Positions 1 through 6,956 of a stretch of DNA of 8,559 nt are shown here, one piece after another; position 1 is the stretch's first letter, and every line of letters begins with the position of its first letter. The notes under the pieces were generated by a model that made no database searches, was not told where the DNA came from, and saw only the letters and a program-made list of their open reading frames with translations. Source of the stretch: Actinomycetota bacterium (GTDB lineage Bacteria > Actinomycetota > Acidimicrobiia > Acidimicrobiales > Ilumatobacteraceae). The stretch covers positions 1-8,559 of the forward strand of contig WLEX01000040.1 in NCBI GenBank assembly GCA_009704065.1, written 5' to 3'. Both the position numbers and the translations under genes were made by a program.

Positions 1-1
1 A

Positions 2-1162
2 GCCATCTTGTTGTTGATGTACGAATTGGTCGCCGAAGAACAAGGCGTTGCGTCCACAGAAATTAGTGGCACCATTCAGAACGACTTGTTGAAGGAATAC
101 ATTGCGCGCGGAACATACGTGTACCCGCCACGCCCTTCCATGCGTATCATCACCGATATTTTTGCTTACTGTGCAAAGAATGTTCCCAAGTGGAACACCA
201 TTTCGATTTCCGGATATCACATTCGCGAAGCCGGCAGTACAGCAGTGCAAGAAATTGCATTTACATTGGCTAACGCCATTGCATATGTGCAAGCAGCAGT
301 CGACGCCGGCCTAGATGTCGACGATTTCGCACCACGTCTTTCATTCTTCTGGAATGGTCACAACAACTTCTTCGAAGAAGTAGCCAAGTTCCGTGCTAGC
401 CGCCGCATGTGGCACAAAATCATGACTGAACGTTTCGGCGCAAAGAAAGAGTCGAGCAAGTTGCTGCGCTTCCATACCCAAACAGGTGGAAGCACGCTCA
501 CAGCTCAACAGCCTCTCAACAACGTGGTTCGTGTTGCTGTGCAGTCGTTGGCAGCCGTATTAGGCGGAACACAAAGTCTTCACACAAACGGTTATGACGA
601 AGCTCTTGGCCTCCCCACCGAAGATGCTGCACGTATTGCATTGCGTACGCAACAGATCATCGGATATGAAAGCGGTGTTGTTGATACACCCGACCCACTT
701 GCTGGTTCATACTTTGTAGAAACACTCACCGATGAAGTGGAACGTCTTGCATGGGAATACATCGAGCGCATCGATGCCATGGGTGGAGCAGTAGACGCCA
801 TTGAAGCTGGATTCCAGATGGATGAAATCGAGCAGAGCGCATATGAGTACACCAAGTCAATCGACGACGATGAGCGTGTCATTGTGGGCGTCAACAAATT
901 CACTGTCGACGACGAAGCAGAACCAAATGTGTTCCCCATTGATCCAACGCTTGCAGTAGGGCAATTGTCTCGCTTGAAGGCATTCAAGGAAAACCGCGAC
1001 CAGGCAAAGGTGCAAGAACTTCTCGAAGATATTCGTACTGCAGCCCGCGGCACCGACAACCTGTTGATTCCTATGAAGGAAGCCCTGCGTGCTCATGCAA
1101 CTCTTGGTGAAGTGAGCGATGCCTTACGCGACGTGTACGGAACCTACAAGCCAGGCCGCTAA
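2..1162 (+). CDS. mcmA1: Methylmalonyl-CoA mutase, large (catalytic) subunit, 5'-truncated by window edge
   Basis: Catalytic (alpha/beta-barrel) subunit of an adenosylcobalamin-dependent mutase that interconverts (R)-methylmalonyl-CoA and succinyl-CoA in the cytoplasm. The frame is open to the left edge; the first visible codons (A-I-L-L-L-M-Y) already align inside the family, so the TTG at 8 is not the start and roughly 150 residues are missing. Numbering from that TTG, SISGYH (65-70 plus H71) carries the conserved active-site His (His244 in Propionibacterium). R34 in YIARGTY falls where Arg207 binds the substrate carboxylate; isobutyryl- and hydroxyisobutyryl-CoA mutases have Gln there, so methylmalonyl-CoA is the better call. 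[18 protein letters not shown] and [20 protein letters not shown] are family blocks. The protein ends at TYKPGR, where one-chain mutases continue into a B12 domain. No DxHxxG cobalamin motif follows, so the small subunit must be encoded elsewhere. Confidence 0.93.
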   Translation, partial: AILLLMYELVAEEQGVASTEISGTIQNDLLKEYIARGTYVYPPRPSMRIITDIFAYCAKNVPKWNTISISGYHIREAGSTAVQEIAFTLANAIAYVQAAVDAGLDVDDFAPRLSFFWNGHNNFFEEVAKFRASRRMWHKIMTERFGAKKESSKLLRFHTQTGGSTLTAQQPLNNVVRVAVQSLAAVLGGTQSLHTNGYDEALGLPTEDAARIALRTQQIIGYESGVVDTPDPLAGSYFVETLTDEVERLAWEYIERIDAMGGAVDAIEAGFQMDEIEQSAYEYTKSIDDDERVIVGVNKFTVDDEAEPNVFPIDPTLAVGQLSRLKAFKENRDQAKVQELLEDIRTAARGTDNLLIPMKEALRAHATLGEVSDALRDVYGTYKPGR

Positions 1163-1182
1163 ACACCTTCCGGATTAGTGAT

Positions 1183-1199
1183 GGGGCATTCGCCCTTTT
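1183..1199 (+). terminator. Small hairpin with T-run after the mutase gene
   Basis: In the 39-base gap between the convergent mutase and nitroreductase genes, GGGC (1184-1187) pairs with GCCC (1192-1195) around a four-base ATTC loop. A G-T pair can extend the stem, and TTTT follows at 1196-1199. This is the layout of a weak intrinsic terminator for the + strand mutase. On the minus strand the same hairpin lacks a T-run, so it would serve the lysS operon poorly. The stem is short, hence the modest confidence. Confidence 0.4.
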
Positions 1200-1201
1200 G
1201 T

Positions 1202-1756
1202 CTAATGAAGGCGCGTGATGCGAGGCGTCGGACGATCTACCTGAGGTGCATCTTGTGTGGGGTATCCCACATAGATGAGACCCATGACGTGGTCGGTGGT
1301 ATCCATAGTGCAGAGACGTGTGATGGCATCGTTTGCACCTTTCGCAGGTGAGCCCCATAATGCGGCCAAACCGCATGAATGTGCCATGAGCAGCATGTTT
1401 TGAATGCCGGCTGCAACGGCATATTTATTTTCTTCTGATTCGTTATCGGTGGCGCCTTGAGCAGATGCCACAACAAGCACGACGGGTGATCGCATGAACT
1501 TTCCACGAGTCTTCGTGACCTTTGCGTCATCGTCGCCGTGCATAGCCATTGCATCGGCAATGGTGTTGCCGAGTGTGCTTCGTGAATCACCAGTAATGAT
1601 GGCAACACGAAGCGGCCAAGTGCGTCGGTGGTTAGGAGCCCACTGAGCGCTTACAACAATGCGCTCAACCGTATGAGCATCAACTTCTTTGGCGGCGTCG
1701 ATCAGCATGCTGCTGCGCCGTGCAGCAATTAGTGCTTCGAGATCATCGGGCGTCAT
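1202..1756 (-). CDS. YdjA-like nitroreductase family protein (FMN-dependent)
   Basis: Predicted cytoplasmic FMN-containing NAD(P)H-dependent oxidoreductase of 184 residues, close to the 183 of E. coli YdjA, the branch it most resembles. Visible matches are the N-terminal RRSS (13-16), expected to touch the FMN phosphate, APNHRRTWPLR (40-50, compare APDHKSMQPWRF in YdjA), the RSPVVLVVAS strand, the GLAALWGSPA block (129-138) and the MGLIYVGYP strand near the end. The natural substrate is unknown for this branch; nitro compounds or quinones are only assay substrates. It is the last gene of the lysS-dapD-nitroreductase operon. Its ATG shares one base with the dapD stop (TAATG), which fixes the start and implies translational coupling; there is no strong Shine-Dalgarno, only AAGAA. 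A role in lysine metabolism is not shown by the sequence. Family assignment is firm, function open. Confidence 0.88.
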   Translation of the reverse strand: MTPDDLEALIAARRSSMLIDAAKEVDAHTVERIVVSAQWAPNHRRTWPLRVAIITGDSRSTLGNTIADAMAMHGDDDAKVTKTRGKFMRSPVVLVVASAQGATDNESEENKYAVAAGIQNMLLMAHSCGLAALWGSPAKGANDAITRLCTMDTTDHVMGLIYVGYPTQDAPQVDRPTPRITRLH

Positions 1757-2676
1757 TAGTTCTTATGTAGATCGGCGTTCAGACCGCCCCATGAACCAGA
1801 CCGTGCGATTACTTCAACGGCGCCGGTGAGAGAATTGCGGCGGAACAATAGATTTGATTGGCCTGAAAGAAGTTTTGCCTTCACCGTTGCGCCAGATGGG
1901 TCGATAACTACGGTGCCCGCAGTGACATAGAGGCCAGCTTCCACGATGCAATCATCACCAAGACTGATACCGATACCGGCGTTTGCGCCCAGTAGGCATC
2001 GTTCTCCAATGGTGACCATTTCTTTGCCGCCACCCGACAATGTGCCCATGATTGATGCTCCACCGCCAATGTCGGATCCATCGCCAACAATGACTCCTGC
2101 AGAAATGCGACCTTCCACCATGGAGGCTCCAAGTGTTCCTGCATTGAAGTTGCAGAATCCTTCGTGCATCACTGTGGTGCCTGAAGCAAGATGTGCGCCG
2201 AGACGTACACGACTTGCATCGGCAATGCGGACACCTGAGGGCACCACGTAATCGGTCATACGTGGGAACTTGTCGACACCGTGCACCACGAGATGTTCGC
2301 CACGCTGGGCAAGATTCCAAGTGACGGAGGCAAGGGATTCAATTGCTACTGGTCCACGAGATGTCCAAGCGACATTTTGCAAAAGACCAAAGGCCCCATC
2401 GAGATTTATGGTGCGTGGTTGCATGAAACGTTGCGATAAAAGATTGAGACGTAAGTACACATCGGCCGCAGTTGCAGGTGCTGCATCGGTGTCAATTGCT
2501 ACGGTGACCGCTTCGAAGACAACACCACGGTCACGATCGGAGTCGACCGTAGGTGCAAATGTTGGTGCATCGGCCGCAGAAAAGTTGCCTAAGCCAATTG
2601 TGCGAAAACGGACATCGAGTGTTGCACCATGTGAGTCGAGTGTGGCAATGCCAACACCCCATGCGTTATGTGACAT
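1756..2676 (-). CDS. dapD: 2,3,4,5-tetrahydropyridine-2,6-dicarboxylate N-succinyltransferase
   Basis: Transfers succinyl from succinyl-CoA to tetrahydrodipicolinate in the succinylase branch of the diaminopimelate/lysine pathway, feeding both protein lysine and peptidoglycan. The 306 residues match the actinobacterial DapD type (M. tuberculosis about 317), not the shorter proteobacterial one. The N-terminal half (about 1-140) is the alpha/beta domain. Residues about 145-270 form the hexapeptide left-handed beta-helix, with repeats such as [16 protein letters not shown] and [17 protein letters not shown]188 in SMVEGR corresponds to the catalytic Glu199 of the mycobacterial enzyme, and G211 in MGTLSGGG to its Gly222. 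Such enzymes work as trimers with active sites between subunits. It lies between lysS and a nitroreductase; its ATG overlaps the lysS stop by one base and has a good GGAGG upstream. No truncation is visible. Confidence 0.96.
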   Translation of the reverse strand: MSHNAWGVGIATLDSHGATLDVRFRTIGLGNFSAADAPTFAPTVDSDRDRGVVFEAVTVAIDTDAAPATAADVYLRLNLLSQRFMQPRTINLDGAFGLLQNVAWTSRGPVAIESLASVTWNLAQRGEHLVVHGVDKFPRMTDYVVPSGVRIADASRVRLGAHLASGTTVMHEGFCNFNAGTLGASMVEGRISAGVIVGDGSDIGGGASIMGTLSGGGKEMVTIGERCLLGANAGIGISLGDDCIVEAGLYVTAGTVVIDPSGATVKAKLLSGQSNLLFRRNSLTGAVEVIARSGSWGGLNADLHKN

Positions 2677-4181
2677 TAGAAAGCCTCCAGGCGAAGAGTA
2701 GGGAACAAGATGACATCGCGAATTGATTGTGCATTGCCAATGAGCATGACCAGGCGATCCATGCCAATACCGAGACCACCCGTGGGTGGCATGCCGTATT
2801 CCATGGCGCGCAAGAAGTCTTCGTCGACAGTTCCTGCTTCGGTATTGCCTGCTTCTTTTGATTTCTGCTCATCTTCGAAGCGCAGACGTTGCTCAACCGG
2901 ATCATTTAACTCTGAATAAGCATTAGCTAACTCGCGCCCGCCAACGAATAATTCAAATCGTTCGGTGAGATGAGGGTCGTTGCGATCGACACGAGCAAGA
3001 GGGCTGATTTCAACAGGGTGACCAGTAACAAATGTTGGTTCGCGCAGTGCTGCTTCGCTTGTTGCTTCAAATAGTTCTTCAATAATTTTTCCGGTACCGA
3101 AATGGGGCAACACTTTGACACCGTGCTTTTCGGCAAGTGCCACAAGTTGCTCGCGAGGCTGCGATGGATGCACTTCAACACCTGTTGCTTCCTTTACCAA
3201 ATCAATCATGCGTACACGACGCCATGGCTTAGCTAGATCAACCTGAACATCATCGATGGTGACAACCGATGAACCAGTGGCATCGATTGCAGCATTGGTC
3301 ATGAGTTTTTCCGTGAGGTCCATCATGTCGGTGTAATCGGCGAACGCTTGGTAGAGCTCCATCATGGTGAACTCAGGATTATGCCGTGTGGAAATTCCCT
3401 CGTTACGAAACACGCGACCAATTTCAAATACGCGCTCCATGCCACCCACAATGAGACGCTTGAGATGTAGTTCGAGTGCAATACGCAGGTAGAGCTGCAT
3501 ATCGAGCGCATTGTGATGTGTAATAAAAGGACGTGCATGCGCGCCGCCAGCTTCTACGTGGAGAACTGGAGTCTCTACTTCGGTGAACTTCAGGCCATGC
3601 AATGTACGACGAAAGCTGGCGATGACTTCGTGACGAATGGCAAACATGCGGCGTGATTCTTCATTGCCAATGAGATCTGCGTAGCGCTGGCGATAACGAG
3701 TATCGGTGTCGGTGAGTCCGTGCCATTTATCGGGAAGAGGGCGCACTGCTTTTGAGAGCAACTGCACGGTGTCGACTTTGACTGACAGTTCGCCCTTTCG
3801 AGTTGCCATCACAATGCCGCTTGCACCGACCCAGTCGCCGAGGTCGAGATTATTGATGGCATCAAATGAATCGTCGCCAACAATTGCTTTTGAAACGAAT
3901 AACTGAATAGATGATTCGCGATCTTGCACGGTGGCAAAGATGAGTTTTCCTTGATCTCGCTTGAGAAGAATTCGGCCAGCGATAGTGACATGGACCTCGG
4001 TCTCGGTGCCTGGCTCCAGCGATCCAAATTCAGAGCGAAGTTCACCAAGAGTGTGGGTGCGGTCGAATCGGTAGGGGTAAGGGTTGGTGCCCGCTTCACG
4101 CATGGCATCGAGGGCACCTAAACGGCGAGCCTTTTCTTGCTCGAGGCCATTAGTTCCAAGTTCTACAGATTCATCGCTCAC
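2676..4181 (-). CDS. lysS: Lysyl-tRNA synthetase, class II
   Basis: Attaches lysine to tRNA-Lys using ATP; cytoplasmic, normally a homodimer. At 501 residues it has the usual length. After a helical N-terminus (about 1-60) comes the OB-fold anticodon-binding domain (about 63-145, with [20 protein letters not shown]). The class II catalytic domain follows: motif 1 ends in EVETPVLH (201-208), motif 2 is [11 protein letters not shown] (252-262) with R259, and motif 3 is GLGIGMDRL (469-477) with R476. [20 protein letters not shown] and [15 protein letters not shown] are lysine-specific blocks. Where the E. coli enzyme reads IAPEL this one has IALEL, a small change beside the conserved Glu. The start is GTG with weak AGAGAA upstream; the frame meets a stop 13 codons further up. 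It is the first gene of the operon with dapD, sharing TAATG with it, and diverges from the M15 peptidase gene. Confidence 0.97.
   Translation of the reverse strand: MSDESVELGTNGLEQEKARRLGALDAMREAGTNPYPYRFDRTHTLGELRSEFGSLEPGTETEVHVTIAGRILLKRDQGKLIFATVQDRESSIQLFVSKAIVGDDSFDAINNLDLGDWVGASGIVMATRKGELSVKVDTVQLLSKAVRPLPDKWHGLTDTDTRYRQRYADLIGNEESRRMFAIRHEVIASFRRTLHGLKFTEVETPVLHVEAGGAHARPFITHHNALDMQLYLRIALELHLKRLIVGGMERVFEIGRVFRNEGISTRHNPEFTMMELYQAFADYTDMMDLTEKLMTNAAIDATGSSVVTIDDVQVDLAKPWRRVRMIDLVKEATGVEVHPSQPREQLVALAEKHGVKVLPHFGTGKIIEELFEATSEAALREPTFVTGHPVEISPLARVDRNDPHLTERFELFVGGRELANAYSELNDPVEQRLRFEDEQKSKEAGNTEAGTVDEDFLRAMEYGMPPTGGLGIGMDRLVMLIGNAQSIRDVILFPTLRLEAF
2684..2688 (-). promoter_or_regulatory. 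Shine-Dalgarno of dapD inside the lysS 3' end
   Basis: On the minus strand GGAGG sits seven bases before the dapD ATG. It is formed by the lysS codons for Leu-Glu-Ala (CTG GAG GCT), so the last sense codons of lysS double as the dapD ribosome site. It supports the ATG whose first base is at 2676 as the dapD start and reinitiation or coupling after lysS. Confidence 0.7.
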
Positions 4182-4247
4182 AGGTTCTCTACGGTAGTTC
4201 GCGCAAGCGCCTCGTGGCTAAGTAATAAGTGAACTACGGTCAAATAA
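4182..4247. promoter_or_regulatory. Divergent promoter region between lysS and the M15 peptidase gene
   Basis: These 66 bases are the only place for promoters of both the lysS operon and the peptidase-lpdA pair. GAACTACGGT (4231-4240, + strand) faces GAACTACCGT read on the minus strand (4200 down to 4191), a 9/10 inverted match with a 30-base spacer. Each contains TACSGT, which fits the actinobacterial -10 pattern TAnnnT, 7 bases before the peptidase ATG and 9 bases before the lysS GTG; that spacing suits leaderless or nearly leaderless transcripts. An alternative lysS promoter on the minus strand is TTGACC (4243-4238) with TAGCCA (4220-4215), 17 bases apart. GCGCAAGCGC at 4201-4210 is a small dyad. 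No strong Shine-Dalgarno precedes the peptidase ATG. The leader is too short for a lysine riboswitch or T-box. Confidence 0.45.
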
Positions 4248-5585
4248 ATGCGTCGGTGGGTCTCAGTTGTCATTTCAGCGGCAATGTGTGTAGCGATTGC
4301 GATCACCTCGGCTCTTCCTGTCGCGCATGCCGAGGATGACGAGTCTTTTCCATCGGAATATCTCACCCCAGCCATGTGGGTCTCGCGCTCATCGCTCTCC
4401 ACCAAGCAAATTGCATCTGCAGTTCGCGCTGCAGGTGCGGTGGAAGCGATCAGTTATGTGATTTCTTTTCCTTTTCTCCCACTCACAGCTCACACGCGAG
4501 ATGGTGTCGACAAGTTGCGTTTGGCAAATGGATGGCGTATTCCTTTTGCCACCATGGTGACTCCACCAGAATTTATTGCTGCAGTGGGTGGAGAAGCAAT
4601 GGCTGCTCCCTTGTTGCGTGGTGAAGTACTGATCGGGGAGACCTCGGCCAAAGTTCGTTCAGCACATGTGGGTGATGTGATTACTCTGCGAGATCGTCAT
4701 TTTGGAGTTCACACATTCGTTATCGGTGCCATCGTGCCGGACCTATTTGTAGATGAGGGAGACATTGCAATGTCTCGTGAGTCGGCAGCGGTCTTCGGTC
4801 TTGTCCCGAAAGATCTCGTGATGTTCACGGGCATGAGTTCTGCATCTGCATTGGTATCTGCCCTGCGTAATCGAGGAATACAAACCGATAGCAAATTCCG
4901 TGTGCATACTTCGTGGGCTCTGCCTAATCCTGATGCGAGTATCGGAACAGGAATAGCAAAATCTATTTTCGGAGAATTTGCCTACCGACCTACAGCGGGT
5001 AGTTCCATTCAAGTGTCGGCAGATTGGGCAAATAAAAATATTGTTTGGAAGAAAGTGTTTCGCGATATCCCTATTGCAAACAATTGTCACAAAATCACAG
5101 TGGCTGCGATTCAGGGAGCACTTACCGAAATCAAAAAGGCTGGACTCGCTCGCGCAATCGACGTCGCGAATTCCAATCGATATGGCGGTTGTTTCGTAGG
5201 TCGATTTAACCGTTTAGCTGGGGTCTATGGGTCGCCTTCGCGTCATGCATGGGGAATGGCATTCGACATCAACACGAACGCGAATCCACAAGGCGGAATA
5301 CCGAAGATGAATTGTGCGGTGGTGCGAATTTTCCGCAAGTGGGGTTTTGCATGGGGCGGCAATTTTCCGTGGGCCGACGGCATGCACTTTGAATATGTAG
5401 GGACTCGTCGCGATCAGCGGGGATACCCAAGTATCTATTGCCCCAACAAGGTTTCAGTGCCCACCACCACGCTTCCGGTTTTTGGTGCCACCACTACCTC
5501 GAGCACAACAACCACCATTAGTAGCACCACAACATCGACGACTACCGCACCCACCACGACAGTGGCGATAACCTCCATTACGTGA
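4248..5585 (+). CDS. Secreted M15-family zinc peptidase (D,D-carboxypeptidase-like) with a Thr/Ser-rich tail
   Basis: Predicted exported peptidoglycan peptidase of 445 residues. A signal peptide is plain: MRRW, a hydrophobic stretch (about 5-25), then the AHA cleavage site after A28. The C-terminal catalytic domain (about 275-400) shows the M15/VanY zinc signature: SRHAWGMAFD gives H333 and D340, and DGMHFEY gives H380. D377, three residues before that His, sits at the catalytic acid position. Cutting D-Ala-D-Ala or L-Ala-D-Glu bonds are both possible in this family. Four cysteines (280, 315, 356, 398), all in this domain, could form disulfides. Residues about 30-270 are not a peptidase domain; part recalls the extracytoplasmic domain of MacB/FtsX-like permeases. 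Residues 406-445 are Thr/Ser-rich, with no LPXTG or membrane anchor after them. Starts in the divergent promoter region; its stop overlaps lpdA by GTGA. Confidence 0.87.
   Translation: MRRWVSVVISAAMCVAIAITSALPVAHAEDDESFPSEYLTPAMWVSRSSLSTKQIASAVRAAGAVEAISYVISFPFLPLTAHTRDGVDKLRLANGWRIPFATMVTPPEFIAAVGGEAMAAPLLRGEVLIGETSAKVRSAHVGDVITLRDRHFGVHTFVIGAIVPDLFVDEGDIAMSRESAAVFGLVPKDLVMFTGMSSASALVSALRNRGIQTDSKFRVHTSWALPNPDASIGTGIAKSIFGEFAYRPTAGSSIQVSADWANKNIVWKKVFRDIPIANNCHKITVAAIQGALTEIKKAGLARAIDVANSNRYGGCFVGRFNRLAGVYGSPSRHAWGMAFDINTNANPQGGIPKMNCAVVRIFRKWGFAWGGNFPWADGMHFEYVGTRRDQRGYPSIYCPNKVSVPTTTLPVFGATTTSSTTTTISSTTTSTTTAPTTTVAITSIT
5463..5582 (+). repeat. Low-complexity Thr/Ser tail coding region
   Basis: The last 40 codons of the peptidase (406-445) contain 21 Thr and 6 Ser, in runs of three or four Thr separated by Ser, Ala, Pro or Ile. 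All four Thr codons are mixed, so the DNA is not a clean microsatellite and the composition seems kept at protein level. Such stretches often act as extended, sometimes O-glycosylated, linkers in secreted actinobacterial proteins; here nothing follows it. Confidence 0.75.
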
Positions 5586-6949
5586 ACGTCGAAAAGAAGC
5601 TAGTCATCATCGGCGGTGGCCCTGCTGGCCACTCGGCAGCATCTGCTGCTGCTCGTCGTGGAGTTCATGTCACCATTATCGAGCGCGAAATTCTTGGCGG
5701 CGCCGCGCATCTGCTCGACTGTGTGCCTTCGAAAACCATGATCGCTACTGGTGGTGCTATGAGTTTCACCAACAGCCTGAGTGGGATGGGGCTCGAGAAC
5801 CGTGAAGCTGAAGTAGATGTGGCATCACTCACCGCGCGCATTGAGAGCATCAAAGACCATTTGTCGAACGATGTGCATGTACTTCTTGCAAGTCAAGGCG
5901 TCACTGTTATCAATGGCACCGCGAAACTTGAATCGAAAAATAGTGTTCGTGTCGATGCCGCCGATGGAACAAGTTTTCTACTTGAAGCTGACGATATTTT
6001 GATTTCTACTGGTTCGCGTCCACGTATTCCCAACTTCGTACAGCCAGACGGTGATCGCATTCTCACCACTCGCGATTGTTATCCGCCTCGCGTTTTTCCT
6101 GAGAGCGTCACCATTATTGGTTCGGGTGTGACAGGTGTTGAATTTGCGCACATGTTTGCTTCGTTTGGCAGCAAGGTCACCCTTGTAGTGAGCCGACAGC
6201 AAGTCCTTCCTGGCAAAGACCCCGAAGTAGCTGCGGTTCTTGAGGATTCTTTCCTCTCTCGTGGAGTTCGATTGTTTAAAGGTGCACGTGCTGTCGGTAT
6301 CGAACGCACCGACCTTGGTGTACGAGTTATTTGTGATGACGGGCGAGTGTCGGAAACCACGCATGCAGTATTCGCTATCGGTTCGATGCCAAATACAGAA
6401 AATCTCGGGCTTGAAGAGGTGGGCGTCAAAACCGATGGTGGATACATCCCCATCGATCGTCACTGCCAAAGCAATATCGAAAACATCTATGCAGCAGGAG
6501 ATGTGAGCGGCAAGTTGCCTCTGTCGTCTGTTGCTTCTATGCAAGGGCGCAAAGTTGCCGAACAAGTAGCGGGTGGACCGAAGGGTCCACATCGTCATCT
6601 CGATTACGACAAAGCAGCGTCTGCCATTTTTACAGAACCCGAAATTGCCGATGTGGGACTTGCTGAAGCTGAAGCGTTTGCATCTGGTCGCAAAATCCGT
6701 GTTACCAAAGTTCCATTTTCTAGTACCGCGAAAGCACTCATCAACAACGATTCGCGCGGGTTTGTGAAGATCATCAGCGACCCAGCTACGGGCGAAGTGC
6801 TCGGTGGGTCAATTGTTGGTCGTCACGCAGCAGAACTAATCAGCGTTATTGCCCTTGCAGTAACAGCAAGTCTCAAAGTCACCGATATCGAAGAATCGCT
6901 GTTAGTGCACCCAGCCTTGGCCGAAGCGCTAGCTGACGCCGCCGAATAA
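5582..6949 (+). CDS. lpdA: LpdA-type flavoprotein disulfide reductase family, probable NAD(P)H:quinone reductase
   Basis: A 455-residue FAD protein of the pyridine nucleotide-disulfide oxidoreductase family, most like M. tuberculosis LpdA (Rv3303c), which reduces quinones rather than lipoamide. The FAD dinucleotide motif is GGGPAG (11-16) and the second FAD motif is YAAGD (303-307). The NAD(P) motif is GSGVTG (180-185), followed by VTLVVSR, where S204-R205 in place of an acidic residue hints at NADPH. A dimerisation domain starts near 345. The redox site reads GGAAHLLDCVPSK: the first Cys of the usual GGTCxxxxC is Ala (A42) and only C47 remains, so classic dithiol chemistry is not expected. 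Unlike my recollection of mycobacterial LpdA, the C-terminal HPALAE (443-448) keeps the His-Glu pair. The start GTG overlaps the peptidase stop (GTGA) with no clear Shine-Dalgarno. Its stop abuts that of the convergent carboxylase gene. Confidence 0.85.
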   Translation: MNVEKKLVIIGGGPAGHSAASAAARRGVHVTIIEREILGGAAHLLDCVPSKTMIATGGAMSFTNSLSGMGLENREAEVDVASLTARIESIKDHLSNDVHVLLASQGVTVINGTAKLESKNSVRVDAADGTSFLLEADDILISTGSRPRIPNFVQPDGDRILTTRDCYPPRVFPESVTIIGSGVTGVEFAHMFASFGSKVTLVVSRQQVLPGKDPEVAAVLEDSFLSRGVRLFKGARAVGIERTDLGVRVICDDGRVSETTHAVFAIGSMPNTENLGLEEVGVKTDGGYIPIDRHCQSNIENIYAAGDVSGKLPLSSVASMQGRKVAEQVAGGPKGPHRHLDYDKAASAIFTEPEIADVGLAEAEAFASGRKIRVTKVPFSSTAKALINNDSRGFVKIISDPATGEVLGGSIVGRHAAELISVIALAVTASLKVTDIEESLLVHPALAEALADAAE

Positions 6950-6956
6950 TTATTCG
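6943..6956. other. Perfect 14-bp palindrome spanning two abutting convergent stop codons
   Basis: CGAATAATTATTCG equals its own reverse complement. Its centre is the junction of the lpdA TAA (6947-6949) and the carboxylase TAA (read 6952-6950), with no base between. The symmetry arises because both genes end in GAA-TAA (Glu-stop) and each is preceded by C. It could form a small AT-rich hairpin in either transcript, but without a loop or T-run it is a poor intrinsic terminator. Confidence 0.9.

Noticed and set aside
8..10. TTG at 8 as the start of the mutase
   Set aside because: The codons before it continue the family alignment, and a catalytic subunit needs about 150 more N-terminal residues.
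592..1059. A 155-codon open frame on the minus strand inside the mutase gene
   Set aside because: Ser-rich antisense shadow with no domain; the mutase frame there is unmistakable.
2270..2701. A 143-codon open frame on the + strand over dapD
   Set aside because: Antisense to dapD and to its start; no similarity recognised.
4182..4247. A lysine riboswitch or T-box ahead of lysS-dapD
   Set aside because: The whole gap is 66 bases, far too short for either element, and no T-box sequence is seen.
4278..4295. Lipoprotein signal around C14 of the peptidase
   Set aside because: The residues before the Cys (SAAM) do not fit a lipobox, and a normal AHA cleavage site follows at residue 28.
4178..4405. 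A 75-codon open frame on the minus strand covering the divergent region and peptidase start
   Set aside because: It overlaps both the promoter region and the signal peptide codons of a good gene, and ends where lysS begins in another frame.
5978..6598. A 206-codon open frame on the minus strand inside lpdA
   Set aside because: It lies fully antisense to a well-supported gene, and its translation has no recognisable domain and a composition typical of a shadow frame.
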